DNA from: Misgurnus anguillicaudatus
Taxonomy: Eukaryota > Chordata > Actinopteri > Cypriniformes > Cobitidae
Assembly: GCF_027580225.2 (NCBI RefSeq)
Contig: NC_073352.2
Location: forward strand, 33,056,501-33,120,500
DNA: 64,000 bases
Direction of reading: 5' to 3'
The notes under the pieces are model-generated. The model was not told the origin of the DNA, did no database searches, and saw nothing but the letters and a program-made list of their open reading frames with translations. The position numbers and the translations under genes were made by a program. The stretch's first letter is position 1, and each line of letters opens with the position of its first letter. Below are positions 12,906 to 41,035 of the stretch, piece after piece.

Positions 12906-12997
<92 letters not shown>

Positions 12998-13065
12998 CTC
13001 TGTCTATCTATAGTATCTGTCTGTCTATCTGTCAGCAGTGTCTGTCTACAGTCTCTGGCTGTATG
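10102..13065 (+). repeat. 3 kb TCTG/TCTA tetranucleotide satellite array
   Basis: Nearly 3 kb of TCTG repeats with TCTA, TCTT and GTAT variants, broken at intervals by CTACAGTG or CTACAGTAT. On the plus strand the repeat contains no stop codons in any frame. This creates false open frames up to 912 codons, all reading as Cys-Leu-Ser-Val repeats. Higher-order structure is visible: a block of about 970 bp occurs twice in tandem (about 10980-11949 and 11950-12919). Landmarks such as CTACAGTACCTATATATG recur at 11581 and 12551, and CTGTCCTGCC at 11701 and 12671. Shorter internal duplications have offsets of about 183 bp (10858 and 11041) and 66 bp (10611 and 10677). Confidence 0.95.
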
Positions 13066-14462
13066 TCTATCTAAACCAAACCCACCCACCCATACATCCA
13101 TATTCCCATCCATCCTGCTCATTTTTTTTTTAGGATTTTGTAGTTAGTTGAAATCTTGTTCAGATGTATTTACACAGCCAGTATTGCATAAATATTGTGT
13201 ATGTTTCATGTGAGCTTTCTGGGGCATTGTGGGTAATGCTGATGAAGAGGACATCTGCTTGGGAGGGACACAAATTACATCCCTCTCCCCCTCACGATAT
13301 ACCAGGTTCTGCTGGCACCATGGCAACCAGCACATTATCGTTCTTTATCCAGTTTGGAGCTAATGCAATTGTGCTAATGAAATTATGCAAAAAAATTGAC
13401 TCATAAAAACGACAGACATAATTTATTCACGAGACTGCGGACACACATGAGACAAAACTGTTGACCAGCGAACATATGTCATCTGTAATGTGTTTCATTT
13501 GTGTTGGCCTCCAAAGCAATTGCAGCATCATCCTGATAGATTTTTCTGCTTTTATCTTATAAAAATACTATTACTGTATATACTGTGTAATGGCTAAATC
13601 AAGACGACGGCACTATGAGGCGTTATGCTCAAACACATTTTTGCACCATAACCAGACAGAAATTCATAAATATGTAATATCAAAAGCTTTACGTCTGTCA
13701 CTTAAGTAATGGTCTGTCTGACCGACTCACTCAGGATTGGTCATCTCTGGGGCATATTCGATGCTTAACCCTCTCATCCCAAATTACCATTCAATTTAAG
13801 GAGCACTTTAATGAGCCTTTTACCTTCGTTGCAGTAATTGTACATGTCAAGATTTTAATTAGTTGAATTAGAGGTGATGTTTCTTAGTTAAACTAAAGAT
13901 TGCGTTTCTCTCAAGATGCCGTTTGCTACCCATGAGCTTAATGCTAATTCAGTGACATGAAAAGATGGAGGATCTTAATGGCTCCTATTAAATACTTCCA
14001 TCGATAATCTCACTTAGAATAGCTTCTAATGTTAATGCAATACAAAATATAACAAACTGTGACAGTCCTGATCAATCATAACCTTTTTTGTAGCAACTAG
14101 GTTTTTTTTGGCATATTGATCACAACTAGGTCTTACTACAGTAACCATGTTTTCATTTTTTGTTTAAATTGTAGTAAAACCATAAGGGATGTGCTGAAAA
14201 ATAACAGATTGTATCTTGTCTTGCCAACATAAGATTTGGTAGCTGGTGTCGGTTAAGATCCAATTGTACTTATATTCCATTTAACCTTGCCAGTGTGGCT
14301 TACCATCCAGCTTGACCAACAGGATGGTTCACATTGACCTCACCATCTGATCTAATTGATCAACTATCGAAACTAGTTTTGACCCGCTATAATAGTCATA
14401 AGCTAGTATGCATTTGGTAGAGTGTGGCATTTGAATGAAATAAATTGCTAGTGACTTGATTA

Positions 14463-16588
14463 CAGGATAATTCCGGTATTTAACATTTTTAGTCTCATTT
14501 CTGGTTTGTTTTGGATGAACTACAGTGATGGACACTGAAATTTTGACAATGGGTCGAGTCTTGACTTTTTGACTCGTTTAGAAGCGTCTCGTGACTGGCT
14601 GCTTCAGAATGGAAGTCAATGACCATGCACAAACATGTCATTAAAACAACACTTAACACTCAAAACTGTGCTACTCACCGAGTGGTTTGTGGTGTTCGTT
14701 GATGATTAAAACAAGTTGTGTAGCGAAATACAGTTTCTGTCGTGTTTTATTTGGCATTTTGTAAAATTCCATTGACTTCTCTTGGAAGACTCATTGCTCG
14801 CTGATATATCACTCCGCCGCTGGGAAACAGAAAAGGGTCTGTTTACATGTGGTTGTAGTTTTTTCGCTCGGTTTCTTTCAGAAGAAATTTTTCCCATATT
14901 TGATGGCTCAGTGACCAGCTTTAGGTTTGAAGTTGAGCTCGATTGTGACTGTCTATACGCTAGACTTGTATGGCAAAGTGGTTGTCGCCATCAAGTGGTC
15001 GGGAGTGTGCTAATGCTTCAAACTCAAATATAGAGCGGAAGTATATACGCGGTTGTGAGGTATCTGAAAAAATAGTTCCACTATAGCAAATAACACAGAT
15101 TGAAATCATACATTGCGCTGACATATTTGTTTTTAATCATCAACGAACACCACGAACCACTCGGTGAGTAGTACAGTTTTGAAAATGAACGTTAAGTGTT
15201 GTTTTAATGACATGTTTGTGCATGGTCATTGATTTCCATTCTGAAGCAGTCAAGAGACGCTTCTAAACGAGTCAAAAGGTCAAGACACGACCCATTGTCA
15301 AAATTTCTGTGTCCATAACTGTAGTTCATCCAAAACAAACCAGAAATGAGACTCAAAGGGCCCTATTTTAATGATCTAAACGCATTGTCTAAAGCGCACA
15401 GCGCAGCGTCTAAATGGGCGTGTCCGAATCCACTTTTACTAATTTAACGACGGGATTTAATTTGGTCGAAAAGGGTTGGTCCTATTGTAATGGGAGTATT
15501 TTGGACGTAACGTGCAGTAAACCAATGAGAGTCTCAGCTCTCATCCCCTTTAAAAGCAAGTTGCGCTGGCGCTATGTCTAATCGCTATTTAGATGACGAA
15601 CTTTGTAAACTGAAAAACTAAGCGGAGGAAGAAGATCCCCAGTTTAAGATTAATGTTAAATAATTGTGTTGTTTTTCACTTGTATTGAAATTGATATTTT
15701 TTTATTAAAACCTTTAAAACCCATTTTCTTTTAGTCATGGAAGTAAAAAGCAGGCTTGTAATTGCTTTAAATGTATGGCTATCCAATATCATCAAAACAT
15801 AATTTACAAGTATGTAAGATAAGGTTTGTACTCTAAAAATACTTTATTTGTAACAAACAGAAGATAAAGAATTTACAAACGGCTCTCCGCACGTTTCAGC
15901 ACTTTGGACAACGTTTTTTTAACTAAGAGTTTTTTTAAGCATTACTTAAAAATGTTTCTCATCTCACCATATCCGCAGGTACAGAGTCATCATATAATAA
16001 ATCCGTGAGGTAGCATTTAAAAAAACATTTAAAATCAGATGCATTTGTTTAAAGCAAAGCATTTATTTACTTACCAGGCTGCAGGTGAAGCAGCTCTTTG
16101 CGCCCTCTAACGTCTCATAATTAGTCCTCATTTATGTCCAAGAGACTCAATAATAATCTTTTTCATTCAATCCTTTAATCTTTCATATTTAAAAGCTTTT
16201 TTGTGCTGCTGCGCATTCATGTACTTTGTGATAAGCAAATCTGCGTTGTCCTCCCGTTTATAGGCGCATATTACTAATGCGCTCTTTAAATAACATAAAA
16301 CACATTGCGCCATTGACTTTAGACTTTAGACCAGGTTTTTGTTGGTCAATGGCGTAGTATATTTTAGTTGCCTCAAAATAGCAACGCGCCAACAATGCGC
16401 CTGAACACACCTCGTTTTCAGACCAGAACGCCCATGGGCGCAAAAGGGGGCGCAAATGCATTTGCTATTTAAACAACGCGGCGCTAAACGTGAAAATTAG
16501 GGTGGAAACTAGCGAAAGACACTTGCGTCGTGCATTGCGCCGGGTGTAAGATAGAGCCCAAAGTGTTAAATACCGGAATTATCCTTTA
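14463..16588. mobile_element. Long palindromic (foldback) transposon
   Basis: The left arm (about 14465-14706) begins GGATAATTCCGGTATTTAAC and continues with AGTCTCATTTCTGGTTTG, GACAATGGGTCG and GTGGTGTTCGTTGATGATTA. The right arm (about 15136-15357 and 16560-16585) is its reverse complement. The right arm is split by the element at 15358-16559, and removing that restores arm symmetry. The central part (about 14707-15135) includes a short frame with no recognised domain. Confidence 0.8.
15358..16559. mobile_element. Non-autonomous transposon nested in the right arm
   Basis: The termini are GGGCCCTATTTTAA and TAAGATAGAGCCC (complement GGGCTCTATCTTA). The insert breaks the right arm of the surrounding palindrome after ...GAGACTCAAA and before AAAGTGTTAAATACC. 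The short direct repeat AAA (or CAAAG) at the junctions is the likely target duplication. The interior has the GCGCA-rich segments typical of this teleost family near both ends. No transposase frame is visible. The family is familiar from cyprinid genomes, but the superfamily is not settled by a 3-5 bp duplication. Confidence 0.75.
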
Positions 16589-16608
16589 AGGTAATGAACT
16601 TCAACTAG

Positions 16609-33238
<16,630 letters not shown>

Positions 33239-34745
33239 AGAGTCTTTCCAGTCGCGATGAAGTTTGACCTCATGTTTGAGATCTCGTGTCTGACCACCCA
33301 TGTCTGGAGTGCGAATGGATACGTGAGACGGACTTGGAGACAAGCGTAGCATTATAACGTCCTTATTATTATTTTAATGTACAGTAAATTTATTACGACC
33401 ATTGTATGTATTATTAGTATTATTACTACAACAATAAACATTGTTAATAATGCTATGAAGGTTATGTGCCAAATACGAAAAGCGAGGAGACCAAGACTGT
33501 ATTAAAAGTAGGATGGAAAAGGAAAATGCATTTAATGTCAAAAATATCACAGCTGTTACAGAAATAAGACGCACATTGACGTTATGCAGCCGCATTTTAT
33601 GATGTCATCCAGAATTGTGCCATGACATCACTATACAACTCTTTATGATTCCATATAGGGGCATGTAATGAAGACATAAGTGATGACATCGTTTGGCCCT
33701 ATGACATCACAATATGTAACAATTCCAAGGCTGTGTGTGCGGCTTTATGATTGACAGGTCCGGTTTAGATGTAGCATTCGGTTTACTTGTGAGGTGCCTC
33801 ATTAAGTAGCCAGGTTAAGGGCTTTGCCACGTGCCGGGGTGCATGTAAAGAGTCCCTGAGTATTGTAAGATTCTGTAGTATTATACAGCTATCCCCTTGT
33901 AATTATTTATTCTGTTATATTTATTAATTGTAAATTTATTTTCTCCATCCAGAGCCAAGTTAGTGACACTTGAATACATTTGACCCTTATTTTACTAAGT
34001 TTACCCTTTTTGCATACTCTTTGATACGGAGCTGATGGATATATAATATATATATATACAGTATAATGATAGAAACAGTGTCTTAACATACAACAGGGTA
34101 TGAGGAAAAACATTGTAAATTCATTTGAATGCACGATGAAGATGGACTAAACTTCGCTGGGTCTGCGTTTACAAATGTGCAACAGTGCCGAGGAAGACAA
34201 CGAACCTTTTGGACTTAAAACAACACCCTTTTATTTCCCTCTTCAATGGACCACAAAACCTCTACCATGTGTTTTTATGTGCCTGCAGTAGATTTCAGCC
34301 TGGAGAGAACAATGAGCAGCAGGACTGCAAACAACATGTCACCAACCGATCTCTATAATGTACTGATACATGTTTTATGTGATTACGTATGGCAAATGAG
34401 TGATGGAAATATGTCACGATGACTGCTCACGAGCCACTTAATAAGACTTTGGTCAGCTCTGCTGACATCTAAACCTAATGGTACAAACTTTGAAAAAGTG
34501 CAAGTAGATTTTTATAGTCCTGTTTTAAAGCATGAGGACAGTGAGAGTGAGAGGATGAGCTTGCGGCTCTTTTATGCTTTATGAAATGTGGAATGATATA
34601 AGCTGCAATTTTATACGTTCTTAGTACTGGCTTTCTTAAAGGACCTCTCTATAGCCTACTTTTCGCTTTGGCTGTTGTGCTAACATGATTTTCCCGTTTA
34701 GGGTAGAACTCAGACGCTGTTGTAATAAAAGATTGTGATGATTAT
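33239..34745 (+). other. psd2: psd2 3' UTR (inferred)
   Basis: About 1.5 kb of transposon-poor sequence after the stop codon. AATAAA at 34724-34729 followed by GATTGTGATGATTATTTT is the best polyadenylation site. An earlier AATAAA near 33434 could give a shorter form. The end point is inferred. Confidence 0.6.
34724..34729 (+). terminator. psd2: psd2 polyadenylation signal AATAAA
   Basis: A canonical hexamer at the end of a 1.5 kb repeat-poor stretch following the psd2 stop. Recognised transposons resume soon after, at 35099. Confidence 0.55.
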
Positions 34746-35098
34746 TTTACAATCTCCACTTCTGTTGACTTAATCCATGTGTTTAGTCCTGTTTAAAGTT
34801 TGACTTATCTTTCTTTTAAAGAAAATAACTTTATTTTTATCATGCTTACTACACTACACTCTTTTTCCTAAAACTGGTTGATTAATAATTTCTTATTATT
34901 AATTTGATATTATTTCTTAATTGTAATGCAAAGACATGGATTTTCTTGGAAAATACTGTTATGCAGTATTTCTTTCCCACCAGTGTTTTTTAAAAAAAGA
35001 AGTTGCCAGCCAGCGGCAAAACTTTTTAGGATTTTCACAAAAGTTTAACGGCTTTCAAAAAAAAACTTCTTTAAATATATAAACATACCGAAAAAACA

Positions 35099-35515
35099 CA
35101 CTGTAAAAAAAATTCCGTAGAAATTTGCAGCTGGGTTGCCGGTAACTTACCGTAGATTTAAATTTATGTTATTACTGGCAACATTTTGTTCAAAGGTAAA
35201 TGAACATTAAACATTTACAAGTCTTTGTCTTTACAGAGTAAAACTAGAAAAACAGCATCAAGCAAAACCTTCTGGGAAACAAAATCTGAAGCAAAAACAG
35301 AAAAAGCTTGATGATGTTTTCTGGTTCCCAGAATGCTTTGCATGAGGCTGTTATTGTATAGTTTTCTTCTGTAAAGATAAAGACTTGTTAATATTTAAAA
35401 TTTATTCAACTTTGAACAAACTCTTGCCAGTAAATAACATAAATTTAAATCTACGATAATTTCCGGCAACCCAGCTGCAATAACATTGTAATTTCTACGG
35501 ATTTTTTTTACAGTG
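35099..35515. mobile_element. Palindromic MITE (CACTGTAAAAAAAATTCC ends)
   Basis: The left end is CACTGTAAAAAAAATTCCGT and the right end ACGGATTTTTTTTACAGTG. Sub-terminal GGGTTGCCGG and CCGGCAACCC oppose each other. A sister copy lies at 49315-49732. Confidence 0.85.
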
Positions 35516-35876
35516 CAGCCCCTTTGCTTTTAAACAAAGATTTTTAGTTCTCTAAAAATAAGATTATCTGAGCTTTGTTCAAAGGACTTTTGTTAGGGAT
35601 CAGATTCAGAGCGATTATCAAAAGATACACAGTTTTTACTGTTTTTGGATTTGTGTATGTAATACAGTTTTAAAAATTCATCGGATAATATGGATTGCCA
35701 TCATTGGTCTACACATCGTAGGAAAGTTTTTTTCTATTAATTGAGGAGATAACTCGTAATTGGCGGGGAAAGAGGTATTAAGTCGATTTAACCTCAGATT
35801 AGTTGCATAAAATATCTGGCTTTTACAATTAAACTGTAAATACTGATAAATATGACCACTACAGTAGCCTCTCTTA

Positions 35877-36722
35877 GAGGATTAGTCCTTTTTTTTTTTA
35901 ATATCCAGATAATTTACTCACCTCCATGTAATCCAAAATGTTGATGTCTTTCTTTGTTCAGTCGAGAATAAATTAAGTTTTTTGAGGAAAACATTCCAGG
36001 ATTTTTTCAATTTAATAGACTTTATTGAACCCCAAAAGTTTACAGTTTAAAATGGCAGTTTCAACGCAGTTTCTCTAAATGATCCCAAATGAGGCATAAG
36101 GATCTTATCTATCAAAACAATTGTCATTTTGGCCAAGAAAAAATAAAAAATATGTACTTTTAAACCACAACTTGTCTTGCACCAGCCGTGTGACGTGCCA
36201 GCGCTACCTCGCGTAATACGTCATTGCGCCAAAAAGTCAAGCATGCGAAAACGCCCCAGTGTTTACAAGTGTGGAGAAAGAGGACCGTTCTGACGTTGTT
36301 GTATGTCGAATGATACTACTTAATGTCTTTGTGTCAGTTTATTGTTAAAAATGGTCCGCAAATGTGCATTTCACATAACACTTTCGAAATCATTACGCAA
36401 TTACGTGAGGTCGCGCTGGCGCGTCACACAGCTGGTGCAAGACGAGATGTTGTGGTTTAAAAGTGCATATTTTTTTCTTGCCAAAAAATGACAATCGTTT
36501 TGATAGATAAGATCCTTATGCTTCATTTTGGATCATTAAGAGTCCTTTAAAGCTGCACTGAAACTTCAATTTTAAATTGCATTTAAATTGTAAACTGTTT
36601 GAGGTCCAATAAAGTCTATTAAAATTAGAAAAATCCTGGAATGTTTTCCCAAAAAAACTATATTGGATGACATTTTGGATGACATGGGGGTGATTTTTTT
36701 TAAAGTGGAATAATCCTTTAAA
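35877..36722. mobile_element. Palindromic element (GGATTAGTCC family), both arms
   Basis: The left arm is AGGATTAGTCC followed by CAGATAATTTACTCACCTCC. The right arm ends GTGGAATAATCCTTTA. The central TGTTTACAAGTGTGGAGAAA segment is shared with the copies at 21680 and 52175. Confidence 0.75.
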
Positions 36723-37137
36723 GTCAGCAACATAAATAATCACTTAAAGGGGTCATGAACTGAGAATTCAAAACTGATCGCTTAACAAGAAATTGTTACT
36801 ATCAAATATCCTGTAAGTTTAAAAAATCAACACTTCTTTTTTATTTAAAATCAAAATAAATTTATTTAAGGTCAAAATATTAGTTTAAAAAAAGTGTGTG
36901 ACTATGCCATAGAAATGCGAAATACTGTCTCTGCAGGAGAATAGGGCGTTAATTAAAAAAAATTGACTGAACGTATCTTTGAGGTACCAAAAACGGTTCA
37001 TCTATGGCACCTTTATTTTAAGAGTGTAGGGCTTATTCTGTAAAAGATTTAAAAAAATTTATATGCAACATTGTAACCCGATAATAGAAGTTGGCGGTTA
37101 CTTCCAAGTCTTCCATTCAGCACACCCACACTCTCCA

Positions 37138-37318
37138 TATTAAAGGTACAAGAAGATACAAAAGTTGTTACTGGGGCGGTACCTAAAAAGTACACATTGG
37201 TATACCTTAGAGGAACATACTGGTACCTCAAAGGAACATATCTGTACCAAAATGGAACCTTTTTTAAAAAATACCATCCCAGTGACATCTTTTGTACCTT
37301 TTTTCTGAGAGTGCAAAA
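37138..37318. mobile_element. Short palindromic MITE (AAAGGTACAA ends)
   Basis: The left end is AAAGGTACAAGAAGATACAA and the right end TGACATCTTTTGTACCTTTT. It carries TTGGTATACCTTAGAGGAAC and GGTACCTCAAAGGAACATAT inside. Confidence 0.65.
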
Positions 37319-37393
37319 AACAGTAACAGAAAAAAGCCAATTACTTACTAAATATGATGTTTTTTAGGTAAAAACAAAAAAACATTCTAATGC

Positions 37394-37775
37394 TATTAGT
37401 ACGGAGCCCCTAAGGGGACATGTAGCAAAAAATAAATAAAGTTTGGTTTTGCGTGCGCACTTGAAACTATAGCGTGCTCACGTGAAACTATCGCGTGCTC
37501 ACGTGAAACTATCGGGTGCTCACGTGAAACTATCGCGTGCTAACATGAAACTAACGCGTGCTCATGTGAAACTATCGCGTGCTCACGTGAAACTACCACG
37601 TTTAGTTTTGCGTGCTCACGTGAAACTTTCGCGTGCGCACATGAAACTATCGCGTACATACGTGAAACTTTCACTTTCACGTGTGTACGCCATAGTTTCA
37701 CGTGCGCGCGCAAAAGTTTCACGTGAGCATGCGAAACTAAACTTTAGATTTTTTACTTCTTAGGGGCTCGGTATA
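37394..37775. repeat. 21-bp minisatellite inside a GGAGCCCCTAAG-ended element
   Basis: About seven head-to-tail copies of a 21-bp unit, consensus GTGCTCACGTGAAACTATCGC, from about 37452 to 37600. They are followed by looser and inverted copies to 37742. The flanks are CGGAGCCCCTAAGGGGACAT and TTCTTAGGGGCTCGGTA, a terminal inverted repeat. A single, unexpanded relative is at about 19630-19775. Each unit is seven codons, giving a false heptad open frame on both strands. Confidence 0.8.
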
Positions 37776-39044
37776 TTGGTGCACCACAGTACAAAATAAT
37801 AAAAAAAGCAGTTTATGACCACTTTAAACTCATTACACTAATAACAATATTGCTTGAATTATTTATATAAATTAACAACTATTTCTCCAATATTTGGTAT
37901 CATTTTCTGTCCTTAGTTTGATGTTTAAGCTCACTAATATGGGTTTAAAGTATTTTCAATAACGTACCTGCCAAATCCATTAAAACCCTACATCCATATT
38001 CATGTTTTTCTCTTAATTATATCCAAAGTATTTTATCTGCACTATGCTTTCAAATTTGCAGTGAGGATGTAATTTGACTTAAATCTCTGATGGCTCTCAA
38101 AAACTTTACTAAAGGAGGAGATATCACTTTGTCAGCACCTTGGACAGTTCTTAACAGGCTTGATTAAACTGTTTTTTGGTGCCGCACTTTTTATTTTTGG
38201 GCTTTGTATGAATACTTTTGTACTACTGTGACCCATAAAATGTCACTTCTTGATATAATAATTAAACGTGTCCCTATACACACTTAAAAATAACCATCTT
38301 TGAGGTATCAAAAATGGTTCATCTATGGCATCTATGAAGGACCTTTAGGGTTTATTCAGTTAACCTAATACATTTAGACACAAAGACCAATCGATGTCAG
38401 GGAGGAATGAATGATTTTATTGCAATTAGTCATTTTCAGACACAAAGGCTTTCCAACTCAAAAACAACATACGTACCTGTACAAAAACACACTTGTTACC
38501 ATGAAGGTAAATTTTTGAATAAAGTCGTCAAAACACGCAAACAGCAAGGGAGCAAACATAGGATGCAGAGGAGAACGGTGGTCGTGATGAAGAGTACACG
38601 ACAGGTTTCTAAGCCAATTTAAGCACCATATTCATGATGTAGGGAAGGCAGAACAGAATACCTTAGAATGTATGACGTAAGTTTAACATGGGTACACACA
38701 TGAGAATAATCATCACAGTATTTTTTCATTAGACATTTTAACCAACTAAAGAAAATAACAGTTGGTGCACTACTTACTCATCATGCAATTTACTTTAGTA
38801 AACCTTCTGTAACACAGACAAAATAGACTTCATTATGTAGAAGAACTTCATAGATTTCTGCCAAACAGCAATTGTCACAAAGCCTGGAAAGGAATTATAT
38901 AATCTTTGAATGTGAGGTCACCTATCAAAAATAATATGCTGATTTTTTACTTTCTTTATATATTTAAAGTGCAAGTATTTTATCCATTTGATTCAATGCT
39001 TTCTGTAAGTATAAAATACAAAGAAAAACAGCAATATGCTTTTC

Positions 39045-39165
39045 CAACATATATATATATTTCCTATATATATATATATACAGTTATATATATATAGAGG
39101 AACATATATATAGGAAACATAAACATATTTATATATATATATATATTTATATATATATGCTATCT
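39045..39165. repeat. (TA)n-rich tract
   Basis: Several runs of TATATATATA separated by short CAGTTATA, GGAACATA and TTTATA segments. Confidence 0.85.
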
Positions 39166-40739
39166 TTTTTAATAAAGAGGAGCATCATATGTAACAAACC
39201 ATATATACACACATCACAGGTCATATATATTTTTAAGTACAACACATTTGATAGGGAATAAAAAGGAGATGGTGGGATATGTAAATACCCTCCTTGTGCA
39301 TTGACTCTTAATGCTGAACCCCCCTCCCGTTTAATACGCAAAACTCTAGCTGATGCTCACAGTAACACGCTAAGCTAGTCAAAGCCTTGAGCTTGTGAGA
39401 CCGAAGAACCGTGAAGTATGAGAACTAACGTTGTCACTGACCGTGGTTAATCGACGAAAGGGAGATTTATCAGGCAAATGCACAGTATTATAAGTAGGAG
39501 ATCAGATGTCGATCAAGTTTTTCTTTGTAAAACATGGGCCTGCTAAAAATGGAAAGCGTAGATATACCAATTTGTTCAGAAATACACTTTTTACTCAATA
39601 AGGACAGGTGACATTGGAATCAGCACCTCGAATTGAAGACTGAAATGGTCTCACAGTCCAGCCCACAGTCAAAAAGGCATCCGCCATCTTATTTTGCCCC
39701 GACAGCCTGCTGTGCAGCGTGTCTGAAAGCAAAGGCATAACTTTGCTGGTGGAGAGCTCAAACACGATAAGACGAACGTTTCGAGAAAGTCTTGGCTGAA
39801 CACTGCCACCTGGACAGAAATTGAGCCTGTCATTTAGTACCCGATAGCACCTTTAAAGTTGACTTTTAAAATATAACTTGAAATTGAAAAGATGTGTGCG
39901 TATCTGAATGAGGAAGAGCACGACAATACTTTCCGTGTTAACGTTAGTGGGCACGTTTCAGATTCGTAATGCTCTAGATAGAAAACACCCTTTTCATCAG
40001 AAAAAGAAGGCAGGCCTAAACATTATTTCCAGTTTAGATTTCAGCTCACGCTTGATATTTTATATCATCACATGATCAGTCTTCACATAGTGTGGCACAC
40101 ATTGAGCAGTTTTGCAATCAGGGCAGTGATAAGAAAAGATTTGCGTTACCGGTCTTAAAAGAAATGACAAATATACTTCAAATAGCCTCTACAAAAGCAC
40201 ACAAATTCAGTCATAAATAGATGCGACCTAATGCAGGACATATAATGGAAGGTTTTATCAAGCTTGACAAGGTGCCTATGTATGCTTTTAATATTGTGCA
40301 GTGGTAAACAAGAGACCAAACACTTTAAAGTAATGACAGCCTATCTTATCCACTCAGGTCCTCGTGTGCTTAGCATGAACCAGGCCTTCAGCAAGGGGGT
40401 CAGTGACAAACACCCCCAACTTTCCATAGGCTGGTGACTTTATGGGACACTGGCTTTATGTTTTTCTCCAGGTATCCAACTGGAGAATTATGTGATGGGT
40501 TTTAGTAACTGCGATAGGCTTAGCAACACTAGTGAGCTAGCTTACGTCAAGATGGTTTGAGGAGATTACATTTTTATCGTTTCCCTAACATTTTCACATA
40601 CTTTTAGCAAATAAATATGAATATTTCTGACCGACGCATTGTGCATTAAACATCGGCTGAAAAACAGACATTAGCAACTGAGTATAAACTACGATAAAGT
40701 TTAAAATGCAGTCGTCACTACGCCTTTACGTCACAACAA

Positions 40740-41035
40740 GGGGCGCACCTGATTGGCAGAGAGCAGATCAGCCGCCATATCCGCGAGAGCTGTCAGACTC
40801 TTGCGATTTTTGGTGACCGGTTAGAAGAATGAACCCTTATCTTTGACTTAGGCAGTTCGACATTTCCCAGAAAGGTTAGTCGTCTTGTTTTGAACCTCGT
40901 GCGCAAGTTTAGTGACTAGAAATAATAAAAGTCCGCTTCATATGTTGATTTTTGTCGTTACAGGAGATCCTCTTCACACACGCGAAGGAATGCCGAAATT
41001 GGCACGAGGCTCTACAATATATTGCACACTTAAAT
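40740..41035 (+). ncRNA. Possible two-exon non-coding transcript with housekeeping-like promoter
   Basis: A YY1-like GCCGCCATATCCGCG lies at about 40770. A donor-like AAAG|GTTAGT is at 40875 and an acceptor-like GTCGTTACAG ends at 40963, bounding an 89-bp intron. A second donor-like AAT|GTAAGC is at 41036. The open frame across the second segment has no similarity I recognise, and the first segment is not open. Speculative: it rests on splice-like motifs only. Confidence 0.2.

Larger units (their letters stand above)
36744..37828. mobile_element. Outer element with AAAGGGGTCATGAACTGAGA end, invaded by others
   Basis: The left end is TTAAAGGGGTCATGAACTGA and the right end CAGTTTATGACCACTTTAAA. 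Inside lie a CTTTGAGGTACCAAAAACGG fragment (about 36965-37030), a GTAC-type palindrome (37138-37318) and the minisatellite element (37394-37775). Confidence 0.65.
34746..38399. other. Intergenic region psd2-pura (convergent genes)
   Basis: About 3.7 kb between the inferred 3' ends of psd2 (+) and pura (-). It is mostly transposons at 35099, 35877, 36744, 37138 and 37394. No gene is seen. Confidence 0.7.

Noticed and set aside
10105..13147. Open frames of up to 912 codons reading Cys-Leu-Ser-Val repeats
   Set aside because: TCTG and TCTA units contain no plus-strand stop codon in any frame, so long frames arise automatically. All frames give the same low-complexity pattern and no domain.
37482..37763. 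Heptad-repeat protein, frames on both strands
   Set aside because: The 21-bp minisatellite is a multiple of three, which creates an artificial seven-residue periodicity. It lies inside a transposon.
39667..39840. 54-codon minus-strand frame considered as an IGIP homologue
   Set aside because: It is of similar length and near the expected place, but I see no residue pattern matching the IGIP C-terminal half.
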